DNA from: Ruminococcus sp. UBA4350 | Lineage (GTDB): Bacteria; Bacillota; Clostridia; Oscillospirales; Ruminococcaceae | DNA: 16,775 nucleotides | Reading direction: 5' to 3' | NCBI GenBank assembly: GCA_002394125.1 | Contig: DGSY01000071.1 | Coordinates: 1-16,775, forward strand | Shown here: positions 7,913 through 13,936 of the stretch, piece by piece | How positions within the stretch are numbered: position 1 is the stretch's first letter | Layout: each line of letters begins with the position of its first letter | Translations under genes and position numbers: made by a program | Notes under the pieces: generated by a model | Told to the model about the DNA's origin: nothing | The model's input: the letters and a program-made list of their open reading frames with translations, nothing else | The model's database searches: none

Positions 7913-8620
7913 TCATGTTTCGATCACAGGCTCCGGATTCTCAAAGGATGCCTCCGGATTTTCCGGATATGCTTCGGGATTATCCGGAAACGCCTCCGGA
8001 TTCTCGAAGACACGGATCTCCGGATTCTCATAGCTGCCCTCAGGATTCTCAGGGAATGCATCCAGCTCCTCCGGATCGGTCTGCGGATTTTCCGGAACAG
8101 CGTCCGGCTTTTCGATCATCTCCTGATTCGTCAGCAGTCCGTCATATAAATGCTCAAATGCAAGAGAGAGCTTTCTGGAAAGCGCATCTGCCCGCTCCGC
8201 CTCTGCTTCTGCTTTCTCCGAAGCAGCCTGTGCTGCCTCGGCAAGCGTTTTTTCGATCTGTGCGCTGTGATAGCTGATGAGATTGATGCTGCGCTCGACC
8301 GTATGCTGCAAAGCGTCAGAGGTCTCGGTCAGCTTCGCCATGACGGGATCATTTACCGCATCAGGATCGGTGCGGCCTGCGACCAGACGCTCCATGACAT
8401 CCAGCTGCTGTCCCATTTTCCGCATACTCTCATCAAACAGCTTGAGCTGCGCGGTCTGCGTATTGCAGATTGTCTCCGAGGTCTCGTTCAGCTTCTTGAC
8501 GATAAATGCGGAATAGCGTTCGAGCTTGCCGTCAAGCTCCTTCTGCGATTTCTCCAGTGCATCGAGCTTCTGATCCATTTTTGTCATTAGCTCGGCCAGT
8601 GCATTTGCAAAATCACTCAC
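7913..8620 (-). CDS. Coiled-coil protein with acidic Pro-rich heptad-repeat tail
   Basis: A 235-aa soluble protein of no family I recognise. Residues 1-165 are almost wholly helical and heptad-like, with stretches such as M-D-Q-K-L-D-A-L-E-K-S-Q-K-E-L-D and an Ala/Glu-rich run (A-E-A-A-Q-A-A-S-E-K-A-E-A-E-A-E-R), so a coiled-coil oligomer is likely. Residues 170-235 form a disordered-looking acidic tail of about nine 7-residue units, consensus E-N-P-E-A-(F/Y)-P. The start is GTG at 8618-8620, chosen because AAAAGGAGG ends 8 nt upstream and the frame opens cleanly there. No signal peptide or membrane anchor is visible. The gene is 36 nt downstream of ahcY and 23 nt upstream of PNP. The context implies co-expression with SAH recycling but gives no mechanism; scaffold, tether or binding partner are all open. 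The composition differs clearly from the neighbouring enzymes. Confidence 0.75.
   Translation of the reverse strand: MSDFANALAELMTKMDQKLDALEKSQKELDGKLERYSAFIVKKLNETSETICNTQTAQLKLFDESMRKMGQQLDVMERLVAGRTDPDAVNDPVMAKLTETSDALQHTVERSINLISYHSAQIEKTLAEAAQAASEKAEAEAERADALSRKLSLAFEHLYDGLLTNQEMIEKPDAVPENPQTDPEELDAFPENPEGSYENPEIRVFENPEAFPDNPEAYPENPEASFENPEPVIET
7916..8113 (-). repeat. In-frame 21-bp tandem repeats encoding the E-N-P-E-A-(F/Y)-P tail
   Basis: About nine imperfect units fill the last 198 coding bases. Eight units are 7 codons and one is 8 codons. On the plus strand the core CTCCGGATTCTC occurs exactly at 7931-7942, 7994-8005 and 8018-8029. The first interval is 63 nt (three units) and the second 24 nt (the 8-codon unit). 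All length changes are multiples of three, so the frame is kept. Confidence 0.85.
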
Positions 8621-8628
8621 TGAGAATC

Positions 8629-8633
8629 CCTCC
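8629..8633 (-). promoter_or_regulatory. Strong Shine-Dalgarno that supports the GTG start of the coiled-coil gene
   Basis: On the minus strand the sequence AAAAGGAGG lies 8 nt before GTG 8620. No ATG lies closer at a better spacing, so the GTG is the likely initiation codon. Confidence 0.7.
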
Positions 8634-8656
8634 TTTTCTGTTGTACTATATGAAGA

Positions 8657-9904
8657 TTATTCGGCAGAGCCGTAGAGATATGCGTGCTGCTCATCGGTCA
8701 GCGTGTCGATCTCGATATCCATGCTGCGGAGCTTGCGGTATGCGACTGCCTCATCGACCTCACGCGGCACGACATTCAGCAGATCCTTGACGGAATCGCG
8801 GTTCTCGGTCAGCCACTTCGCGCTGAGCGCCTGGATCGCAAAGCTCATATCCATGATCTCGGCCGGATGTCCGTCGCCCGCCGCGAGATTGACCAGTCTG
8901 CCCTCCGCGATAACATAGACCGTCACGCCGTTCGGGAGCGTATAGCCAATGATATTGTTCCGCGCAGGGAAGCTCTTGACTGCCAGCTTGCGCAGTCCCG
9001 CCATATCGACCTCAACATCGAAGTGACCGGCATTGCAGAGGATCGCGCCCTCATGCATTTTCATGAAGCTGTTCTCGGTGATGACCAGATTGCAGCCGGT
9101 CACGGTGACGAAGAAATCACCGAGCGGTGCCGCATCCTCCATTTTCATAACGGTGAAGCCGTCCATAACTGCCTCGATCGCCTTTACCGGATCGACCTCG
9201 GTGACGATGACCTTTGCGCCGAGTCCCTTTGCGCGCATCGCAGCGCCCTTGCCGCACCAGCCGTAGCCTGCGATGACAACGGTCTTGCCCGCGACGATCA
9301 GATTTGTCGTGCGGTTGATGCCGTCCCAGACGGACTGACCGGTGCCGTAGCGGTTATCGAACAGATGCTTGCAGTCTGCGTCATTGACGAGCATCATCGG
9401 GAATTTCAGCTTGCCCTCTGCCGCCATTGCCTTGAGGCGCAGAATGCCGGTCGTGGTCTCCTCGCAGCCGCCGATGACATTCGGCAGCAGTTCGGGATAA
9501 TCATTGTGGATCAGCGTAACGAGATCGCCGCCGTCGTCGATGATGAAATGCGGCTTTGCCTCAATGACGCGGCGGGTATGTGCATCATACTCCTCCGGCG
9601 TGGTGCCGTGCCATGCGAACACATTCAGTCCGCCGTGGACGAGCGCCGCAGCGACATCATCCTGCGTGGAAAGCGGATTCGAGCCGGTGATATACATTTC
9701 TGCACCGCCTGCTGCCAGCACGCGGCAGAGATACGCGGTCTTTGCTTCAAGGTGGATCGACAGCGCGATGCGCTTGCCTGCGAAGGGCTTCGTTTTGGAA
9801 AACTCCTCCTCGATGCTTCGGAGCAGCGGCATATTGCTCTTGACCCAGGCGATCTTCTGCTCGCCGCTCTCCCAAAGGTTGATATCACGGATTTCACTGT
9901 TCAT
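8657..9904 (-). CDS. ahcY: Adenosylhomocysteinase-family hydrolase (possible S-inosylhomocysteine hydrolase)
   Basis: A 415-aa NAD-dependent enzyme that splits S-adenosylhomocysteine (or its deaminated form) to nucleoside and homocysteine, relieving product inhibition of methyltransferases. Seen in order: H51 in the substrate block, N-P-L-S-T-Q-D-D (76-83), D-D-G-G-D (123-127), C-E-E-T-T-T-G (E149), catalytic K179 and D183 in C-K-H-L-F-D-N-R-Y-G, the NAD-binding G213-Y-G-W-C-G-K-G, N-A-G-H-F-D (291-296) and G-H-P-A-E-I-M-D near the C-terminus. It is the short form, lacking the extra segment and the K-Y-R-Y-type end of many bacterial and eukaryotic enzymes. The substrate block reads H-L-E-A-K. 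Human Thr57 and Glu59, which contact adenine, are replaced by E53 and K55. ATG 9904 follows GAGAGGAG at 9-nt spacing. It is the first gene of the operon, directly behind the promoter at 9940-9968. Family is certain; SAH versus SIH substrate is not. Confidence 0.93.
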   Translation of the reverse strand: MNSEIRDINLWESGEQKIAWVKSNMPLLRSIEEEFSKTKPFAGKRIALSIHLEAKTAYLCRVLAAGGAEMYITGSNPLSTQDDVAAALVHGGLNVFAWHGTTPEEYDAHTRRVIEAKPHFIIDDGGDLVTLIHNDYPELLPNVIGGCEETTTGILRLKAMAAEGKLKFPMMLVNDADCKHLFDNRYGTGQSVWDGINRTTNLIVAGKTVVIAGYGWCGKGAAMRAKGLGAKVIVTEVDPVKAIEAVMDGFTVMKMEDAAPLGDFFVTVTGCNLVITENSFMKMHEGAILCNAGHFDVEVDMAGLRKLAVKSFPARNNIIGYTLPNGVTVYVIAEGRLVNLAAGDGHPAEIMDMSFAIQALSAKWLTENRDSVKDLLNVVPREVDEAVAYRKLRSMDIEIDTLTDEQHAYLYGSAE

Positions 9905-9939
9905 AGCGGAAAACTCCTCTCAAAATTTACTATTCTTTT

Positions 9940-9968
9940 ATTTTATCATATTTTGTCCGGAAATGCAA
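9940..9968 (-). promoter_or_regulatory. Sigma-A-type promoter for the ahcY operon
   Basis: Read on the minus strand: TTGCAT (9968-9963) as -35, a 17-nt spacer, and TAAAAT (9945-9940) as -10. A TGA triplet just before it gives an extended -10 (TGn). The predicted start is near 9932-9934, about 28-30 nt before the ahcY ATG, leaving no room for a riboswitch. Confidence 0.75.
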
Positions 9969-10017
9969 GCAGATTATCTGATTTTCACCGCTTTTATATC
10001 CATTTTTCAAGAAATAC

Positions 10018-10046
10018 TTGACGAAAACCCGTTTTTGTAGTAAAAT
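10018..10046 (+). promoter_or_regulatory. Sigma-A-type promoter for the pncB operon
   Basis: TTGACG (10018-10023), a 17-nt spacer, and TAAAAT (10041-10046). The -35 has five of six consensus bases and the spacing is ideal. The predicted start lies near 10052-10054, giving a leader of about 103 nt before ATG 10156. An open frame beginning TTG 10018 runs through this promoter and is therefore not the translation start of pncB. Confidence 0.8.
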
Positions 10047-10055
10047 AGAAAGGGT

Positions 10056-10094
10056 ATGTGTGCGGTCAGTCCGCCCGCAGCCGTTCCCGCATAG
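10056..10094 (+). other. Possible 12-codon leader ORF before pncB
   Basis: ATG 10056 opens a frame M-C-A-V-S-P-P-A-A-V-P-A that ends at TAG 10092-10094. The ATG lies only 2-4 nt after the predicted transcription start, so translation would have to be leaderless. The AAAGGG just before it is too close and mostly untranscribed. The stop codon falls in the 5' arm of the second leader hairpin. This could well be chance. Confidence 0.2.
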
Positions 10095-10131
10095 AGCGAC
10101 TGTCCGCTTCCGACGGGCAGCTGTTCTCTAT
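10061..10131 (+). promoter_or_regulatory. Structured 5' leader of pncB (two hairpins)
   Basis: Hairpin 1 is TGCGG (10061-10065) with CCGCA (10075-10079). Hairpin 2 is a two-part stem: ATAGAG (10091-10096) with CTCTAT (10126-10131), then an internal loop, then CTGTCCG (10100-10106) with CGGGCAG (10114-10120, one G-U pair) around a 7-nt loop. The ribosome binding site AAAGAGGT follows at 10141-10148. There is no T-run, so this is not a simple terminator. I do not recognise a known riboswitch class. Confidence 0.45.
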
Positions 10132-10155
10132 TATGAACGAAAAGAGGTCATTCCA

Positions 10156-11628
10156 ATGAATGCTGCACAGCCTTCCATGTTTGCAGCCAGAAATCTGACG
10201 ATGCTCGTCGATTTCTATGAGCTGACAATGGCAAACGGCTTCCTCGAAAACGGTCTCGGAAATGTGACCGCCTGCTTCGATCTGTTCTTCCGCAAGGTGC
10301 CCGATCAGGGCGGCTATGCGATCATGGCCGGACTCGAACAGGCGATCGAATATCTGGAGAATCTGCATTTTACCGAGGATGATATCAGCTATCTCCGCGA
10401 AAAGAACATTTTCTCCGAGGCATTTCTCGATTACCTCGCGCGTTTTGAATTTGCCTGCGATGTCTGGGCTATCCCTGAGGGAACGCCGATCTTCCCGCAT
10501 GAGCCGCTGATGACTGTCCGCGGCCCCGCGATGCAGGCACAGTTCGTTGAAACGATGCTGCTGCTCTCCGTCAATCACCAGTCGCTCATCGCGACTAAGG
10601 CAAGCCGCATTGTCCGGGCTGCGGACGGCAGACCGGTCATGGAATTCGGCTCCCGCCGCGCACAGGGCAGCGACGGAGCGCTCTACGGCGCAAGAGCCGC
10701 CTATATCGCCGGTGCCGCCGGTACTGCCTGCGCGATCTGTGACCGCGAATTCGGCGTTCCTGCGCTCGGCACAATGGCACACAGCTGGGTGCAGCTCTTC
10801 CCGACCGAGCTGGACGCATTCCGCGCATACGCAAAGGTCTATCCCGATGCCTGCACGCTGCTCGTGGACACCTATCATGTTCTGCGCTCCGGCGTTCCGA
10901 ATGCGATCACCGTATTCAAGGAGCTGAAGGCCGCCGGTCATGTGCCGCAGGGCATCCGTATCGACAGCGGCGATATCGCATATCTCTCGAAAAAGGCACG
11001 CATCATGCTCGATGAAGCCGGTCTGCCGGAGGTGAAGATCGTCGCGTCCAATTCGCTCGACGAATATCTGATCCGCGACCTGCTCAGTCAGGGCGCTCAG
11101 ATCGACAGCTTCGGCGTCGGCGAACGGCTTGTGACCTCGCGCTCCGAGCCGGTATTCGGCGGTGTCTATAAACTCGCGGCAGCCGGTACGATCGAAGCTC
11201 CGGAAACACTTGTTCCGAAGATCAAGCTCTCCGAGAACGCATCCAAGATCACAAATCCCGGCTTCAAAACTCCGTGGCGTCTCTTTGACAATGAGACCGG
11301 CATGGCGATCGCCGATGTCATCACGCTTGCAGATGAAGTCATCGACGATACGCAGCCCTATGTGATCTTCGATCCCGAATTCACTTACAAGCGCAAAAAA
11401 CTGACGAATTTCCGCGCAGTGAAGCTGCAGAAGCCGATCTTTGAAAAGGGCAGACGCGTCTATGACTGCCCGCCGATCGCTGAAATACGCGAATACTGCA
11501 AGGCGCAGCTCGATCTCATCTGGGATGAGGTCAAGCGCTTTGAGAATCCCCATGCATACTATGTTGATCTTTCCGAGCCGCTCTGGAAGCTCAAGCGTGA
11601 GTTGCTCGACCGCTATTTTGCGGAATAA
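10156..11628 (+). CDS. pncB: Nicotinate phosphoribosyltransferase
   Basis: A 490-aa cytosolic enzyme that joins nicotinate to PRPP, with ATP hydrolysis, to form nicotinate mononucleotide: the first step of the Preiss-Handler route to NAD. The whole length matches the Firmicutes form. Seen in order: N-L-T-M-L-V-D-F-Y-E-L-T-M (13-25), G-S-R-R-A-Q-G-S-D-G-A (165-175), G-T-M-A-H-S-W (the likely phosphorylated His is H209), L-L-V-D-T-Y (235-240), R-I-D-S-G-D (268-273), I-V-A-S-N-S-L-D-E (295-303) and D-S-F-G-V-G-E-R-L-V-T (317-327). The frame is open back to TTG 10018, but ATG 10156 is preferred: AAAGAGGT lies 7 nt upstream, the protein then begins as the family does, and the longer frame overlaps the promoter. 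It is the first gene of the plus-strand operon, behind a structured leader. The next gene starts 21 nt after its stop. Confidence 0.95.
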   Translation: MNAAQPSMFAARNLTMLVDFYELTMANGFLENGLGNVTACFDLFFRKVPDQGGYAIMAGLEQAIEYLENLHFTEDDISYLREKNIFSEAFLDYLARFEFACDVWAIPEGTPIFPHEPLMTVRGPAMQAQFVETMLLLSVNHQSLIATKASRIVRAADGRPVMEFGSRRAQGSDGALYGARAAYIAGAAGTACAICDREFGVPALGTMAHSWVQLFPTELDAFRAYAKVYPDACTLLVDTYHVLRSGVPNAITVFKELKAAGHVPQGIRIDSGDIAYLSKKARIMLDEAGLPEVKIVASNSLDEYLIRDLLSQGAQIDSFGVGERLVTSRSEPVFGGVYKLAAAGTIEAPETLVPKIKLSENASKITNPGFKTPWRLFDNETGMAIADVITLADEVIDDTQPYVIFDPEFTYKRKKLTNFRAVKLQKPIFEKGRRVYDCPPIAEIREYCKAQLDLIWDEVKRFENPHAYYVDLSEPLWKLKRELLDRYFAE

Positions 11629-11649
11629 TCCGGACTGAGAGGAACCTAC

Positions 11650-13098
11650 ATGAATCAAACGATCTACCGCATCCACATGGGGGCTGCACGCTGCGCCGCC
11701 GATCTCACCGACGGCAGCGAACGCGGTGAATATGTCCCGCAGGATTATATCCTGAAAACACTCGGCAGACCGATGCGCTCCGTCAATCTGATGTACTGCT
11801 ACTACCCGCTCGACAAGGAGTTCCCCGCCCGCGCAAGGGACGCTTTCGCTGGCAAGGAGATGAAAGGTCAGTGGGATACGCCCTATGAGGATTACTTTCC
11901 ATATACCGGCGGTCTGAACGGCGACCGAGACAGCGAAGTCTTCCGGCAGATGCAGGATATCCGCCGCCACGGACAGGATGTGACGCTCACACTTGTCATT
12001 GATCCGAATGTGCCGGACGAGAATCTCGTTGCAGTTGCCGAGGATCTGAAGCCCTACGGCAGAGTGCTGCTGCGCCTGAATCACGAAGCGACCGGTGACT
12101 GGTTCGCATTCAACAAGCGTGCGGATTATGCCGATATTGCGAAGTTTTTCGTTCATGCGAGCGAGGTCATCCGCGCTCACGCGCCGAATGTGCAGACAAT
12201 CATCTGCATAGGCGGCATTGAAAATCTGAACGAAACGGAAATGGTCAAGGAAAAAGAATTCGCCTGCACGATCCCTGCGGCGGATATCTGGTCCGTTGAC
12301 AAATATATGGCGCTCCACTGGGGCTGGCCGTATGATGTTGCAGAGCCGGGCGGCAGCTCGCATGGACGCAGCGCATACCACGATGTCTACGAAATGACCA
12401 AGCGCTCATACCGCCGCTTTACAGAGCTGAACGGCAGTGTCACAAAGCCGATGGTCATGAGCGAATTCAATGCGGACGGCGATGTGACCGGTCCCTACGA
12501 CCAGTGCGCGATGGTGGACGGCTTCTTCCGGCTTGTCAAGGAGGATCCGGAAAACTGGCTCTCCGGCATCAATTTCTATCAGTTCCGCGACCGCGGACGG
12601 CTCGGTCTGGAGATCGAGGATCCGAACGATCCGGAGAACGGAATTCCGCAGCCGGTCATGCATACATTCAAAAGCTGGATTCAGGATTCCATGTTCCTGC
12701 CGGAGATGACCGAGGAGGGTGAGACGGCACTCCCTGTCACGCTCCGCTGGCGCAATTCCGAGGACGCCGAGGGCATCGGCATCAGGCTGGAGCTGACCGG
12801 CGATCCGCATTTCTGCGAGCTGTATTTCGACAAGGATGACTGCGCCAATTATATGATCGAGCTGAACGGCAAATGGTTCTATAAAGCGCCGCAGACAAAA
12901 TTCGTCGATCTCATGCCTGCATTCTTCGAGCGCAGTCCCGAAACACCGTGCAGCATGATGCTGCGGATCTTTGCGCCGCCCGCAGACGGCAAAAACGATC
13001 TCTCAAAGCCGGACGGCCTGCTCTCCTATGAAACAACAGTTACTGCCCTGCCGAAGCTCCGTATTGCCTATGCGCCTGTGGAGCCTGACCGTGACTGA
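11650..13098 (+). CDS. Cytosolic GH-A clan (GH26-like) glycosidase homologue
   Basis: A 482-aa protein without signal peptide, dockerin or membrane segment. Residues about 40-350 look like a TIM-barrel glycoside hydrolase of clan GH-A, nearest in motif to GH26. The putative acid/base is E146 in L-L-R-L-N-H-E-A-T-G-D-W-F, after a beta-strand. The putative nucleophile is E272 in K-P-M-V-M-S-E-F-N. These are the two strand-4 and strand-7 glutamates expected for a retaining enzyme. Residues 355-482 form a beta-rich C-terminal domain I cannot name. ATG 11650 has AGAGGA at 11638-11643. The stop overlaps the next gene by 8 nt. Its place in a NAD-salvage operon, without export, is odd for a polysaccharide enzyme and suggests an intracellular glycoside or glycosylated metabolite as substrate. 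The family call rests on motifs only; a degenerate, non-catalytic relative is possible. Confidence 0.6.
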   Translation: MNQTIYRIHMGAARCAADLTDGSERGEYVPQDYILKTLGRPMRSVNLMYCYYPLDKEFPARARDAFAGKEMKGQWDTPYEDYFPYTGGLNGDRDSEVFRQMQDIRRHGQDVTLTLVIDPNVPDENLVAVAEDLKPYGRVLLRLNHEATGDWFAFNKRADYADIAKFFVHASEVIRAHAPNVQTIICIGGIENLNETEMVKEKEFACTIPAADIWSVDKYMALHWGWPYDVAEPGGSSHGRSAYHDVYEMTKRSYRRFTELNGSVTKPMVMSEFNADGDVTGPYDQCAMVDGFFRLVKEDPENWLSGINFYQFRDRGRLGLEIEDPNDPENGIPQPVMHTFKSWIQDSMFLPEMTEEGETALPVTLRWRNSEDAEGIGIRLELTGDPHFCELYFDKDDCANYMIELNGKWFYKAPQTKFVDLMPAFFERSPETPCSMMLRIFAPPADGKNDLSKPDGLLSYETTVTALPKLRIAYAPVEPDRD

Positions 13099-13936
13099 CA
13101 TCCTCTTTGTCACCGATCTGGACGGGACATTTTTGCAGCCGGATGTAACGGTCTCCGAACGAACCCGCAACATCCTCATCCCGCTGCTGGAGCAAGGTCT
13201 TCCGCTGACAGCCGCGACCGCCCGCACGAGCTTCTCGGTCATGCCGATCATCAAAGGTCTGCCGCTGAAGCTGCCGCTCATCCTGCAAAACGGAGCCGTG
13301 CTGCATGATCCGGTGCATGACCGCATTATCTCCGCGCATCCGATCCCGCAGAAAGCATTCCGCGAGATATGCACTGTCTATGCAGATGCAGGCATGAACG
13401 GCTTTGTATTCTGCGTTCCGGCGGACAAGCTTGAATGCTGCTATACCGCGCTGACAACGCCGCATATGCAGCGTTACTATCAGGAGCGCCGCGTCAAATA
13501 CGACAAACCGTTCCGGCAGGTCGGGAGCCTCATCGGGCTCGCGGAAAACAATCCCGTCTATATGTCACTGAATGCACCGAAAGCCGTGCTGGATCCTGTC
13601 TGCGAGACCGTCCGGCAGATCGGCGGGATCTCCGTTGCATATTACCGCGATGTATATGAGCCGGATATCTGGTATCTCGAAGTCTCCGCGGAGGATGCAT
13701 CCAAATATCACGGTGTCATGGAGCTGAAACAGATGACCGGTGCAAAGACCGTCGTCGGCTTCGGTGACAATCACAATGATCTGCCGCTCTTTGCGGCCTG
13801 TGATGTGAAAATCGCGGTGGAAAACGCAGCAGATGCGATCAAAGATCTTGCAGATATTATTATCGGACGCAATACGGAAGATGCCGTCGCGGAATACCTG
13901 CGATCGGTATTTCCCGCAAAGGAGGGAACCGTATGA
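13091..13936 (+). CDS. Cof-type HAD-IIB family phosphatase
   Basis: A 281-aa cytosolic hydrolase of the haloacid dehalogenase superfamily, Cof/IIB subclass, which usually removes phosphate from sugar phosphates, FMN or other small metabolites. Motif I is D9-L-D11-G-T, motif II is the Thr in T-A-A-T-A-R-T (40-46), motif III is K205 in D-A-S-K-Y-H-G, and motif IV is G225-D-N-H-N-D-L-P-L-F. A large cap domain lies at about 80-190. The start was taken as GTG 13091 because TGGAG lies 7 nt upstream and M-T-D-I-L-F-V-T-D-L-D-G-T is the normal family opening. An in-frame ATG at 13070 would add seven residues. It overlaps the glycosidase-like gene by 8 nt and the ADP-ribosylglycohydrolase by 4 nt, so translation is probably coupled. 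The substrate cannot be told from sequence; context points to a nucleotide- or sugar-phosphate product of this operon. Confidence 0.9.
   Translation: MTDILFVTDLDGTFLQPDVTVSERTRNILIPLLEQGLPLTAATARTSFSVMPIIKGLPLKLPLILQNGAVLHDPVHDRIISAHPIPQKAFREICTVYADAGMNGFVFCVPADKLECCYTALTTPHMQRYYQERRVKYDKPFRQVGSLIGLAENNPVYMSLNAPKAVLDPVCETVRQIGGISVAYYRDVYEPDIWYLEVSAEDASKYHGVMELKQMTGAKTVVGFGDNHNDLPLFAACDVKIAVENAADAIKDLADIIIGRNTEDAVAEYLRSVFPAKEGTV

Noticed and set aside
7916..8113. CRISPR-like array suggested by the short repeats
   Set aside because: Units are 21 bp with no unique spacers, are imperfect, and stay in frame within a gene; they encode a repetitive protein tail.
9905..9939. SAM or SAH riboswitch in front of ahcY
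   Set aside because: Only about 30 nt lie between the predicted transcription start and the ATG, and there is no stem long enough for a known class.
8684..10021. A 445-codon plus-strand frame opposite ahcY
   Set aside because: It is antisense to a certain enzyme gene, runs through both divergent promoters, and has no plausible domain.
10061..10131. Intrinsic terminator within the pncB leader
   Set aside because: No T-run follows either stem; the sequence after hairpin 2 is mixed and leads into the ribosome binding site.
10018..10155. N-terminal extension of pncB by 46 codons from TTG 10018
   Set aside because: The TTG is the -35 element of the promoter and the extension reads through the -10 and leader. 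ATG 10156 has its own ribosome binding site and gives the normal family N-terminus.
10066..12381. A 771-codon open frame on the minus strand opposite pncB and the glycosidase-like gene
   Set aside because: It is antisense to two strongly supported genes, spans the gap between them and the pncB leader, resembles no family, and is explained by GC-rich codon periodicity that removes antisense stops.
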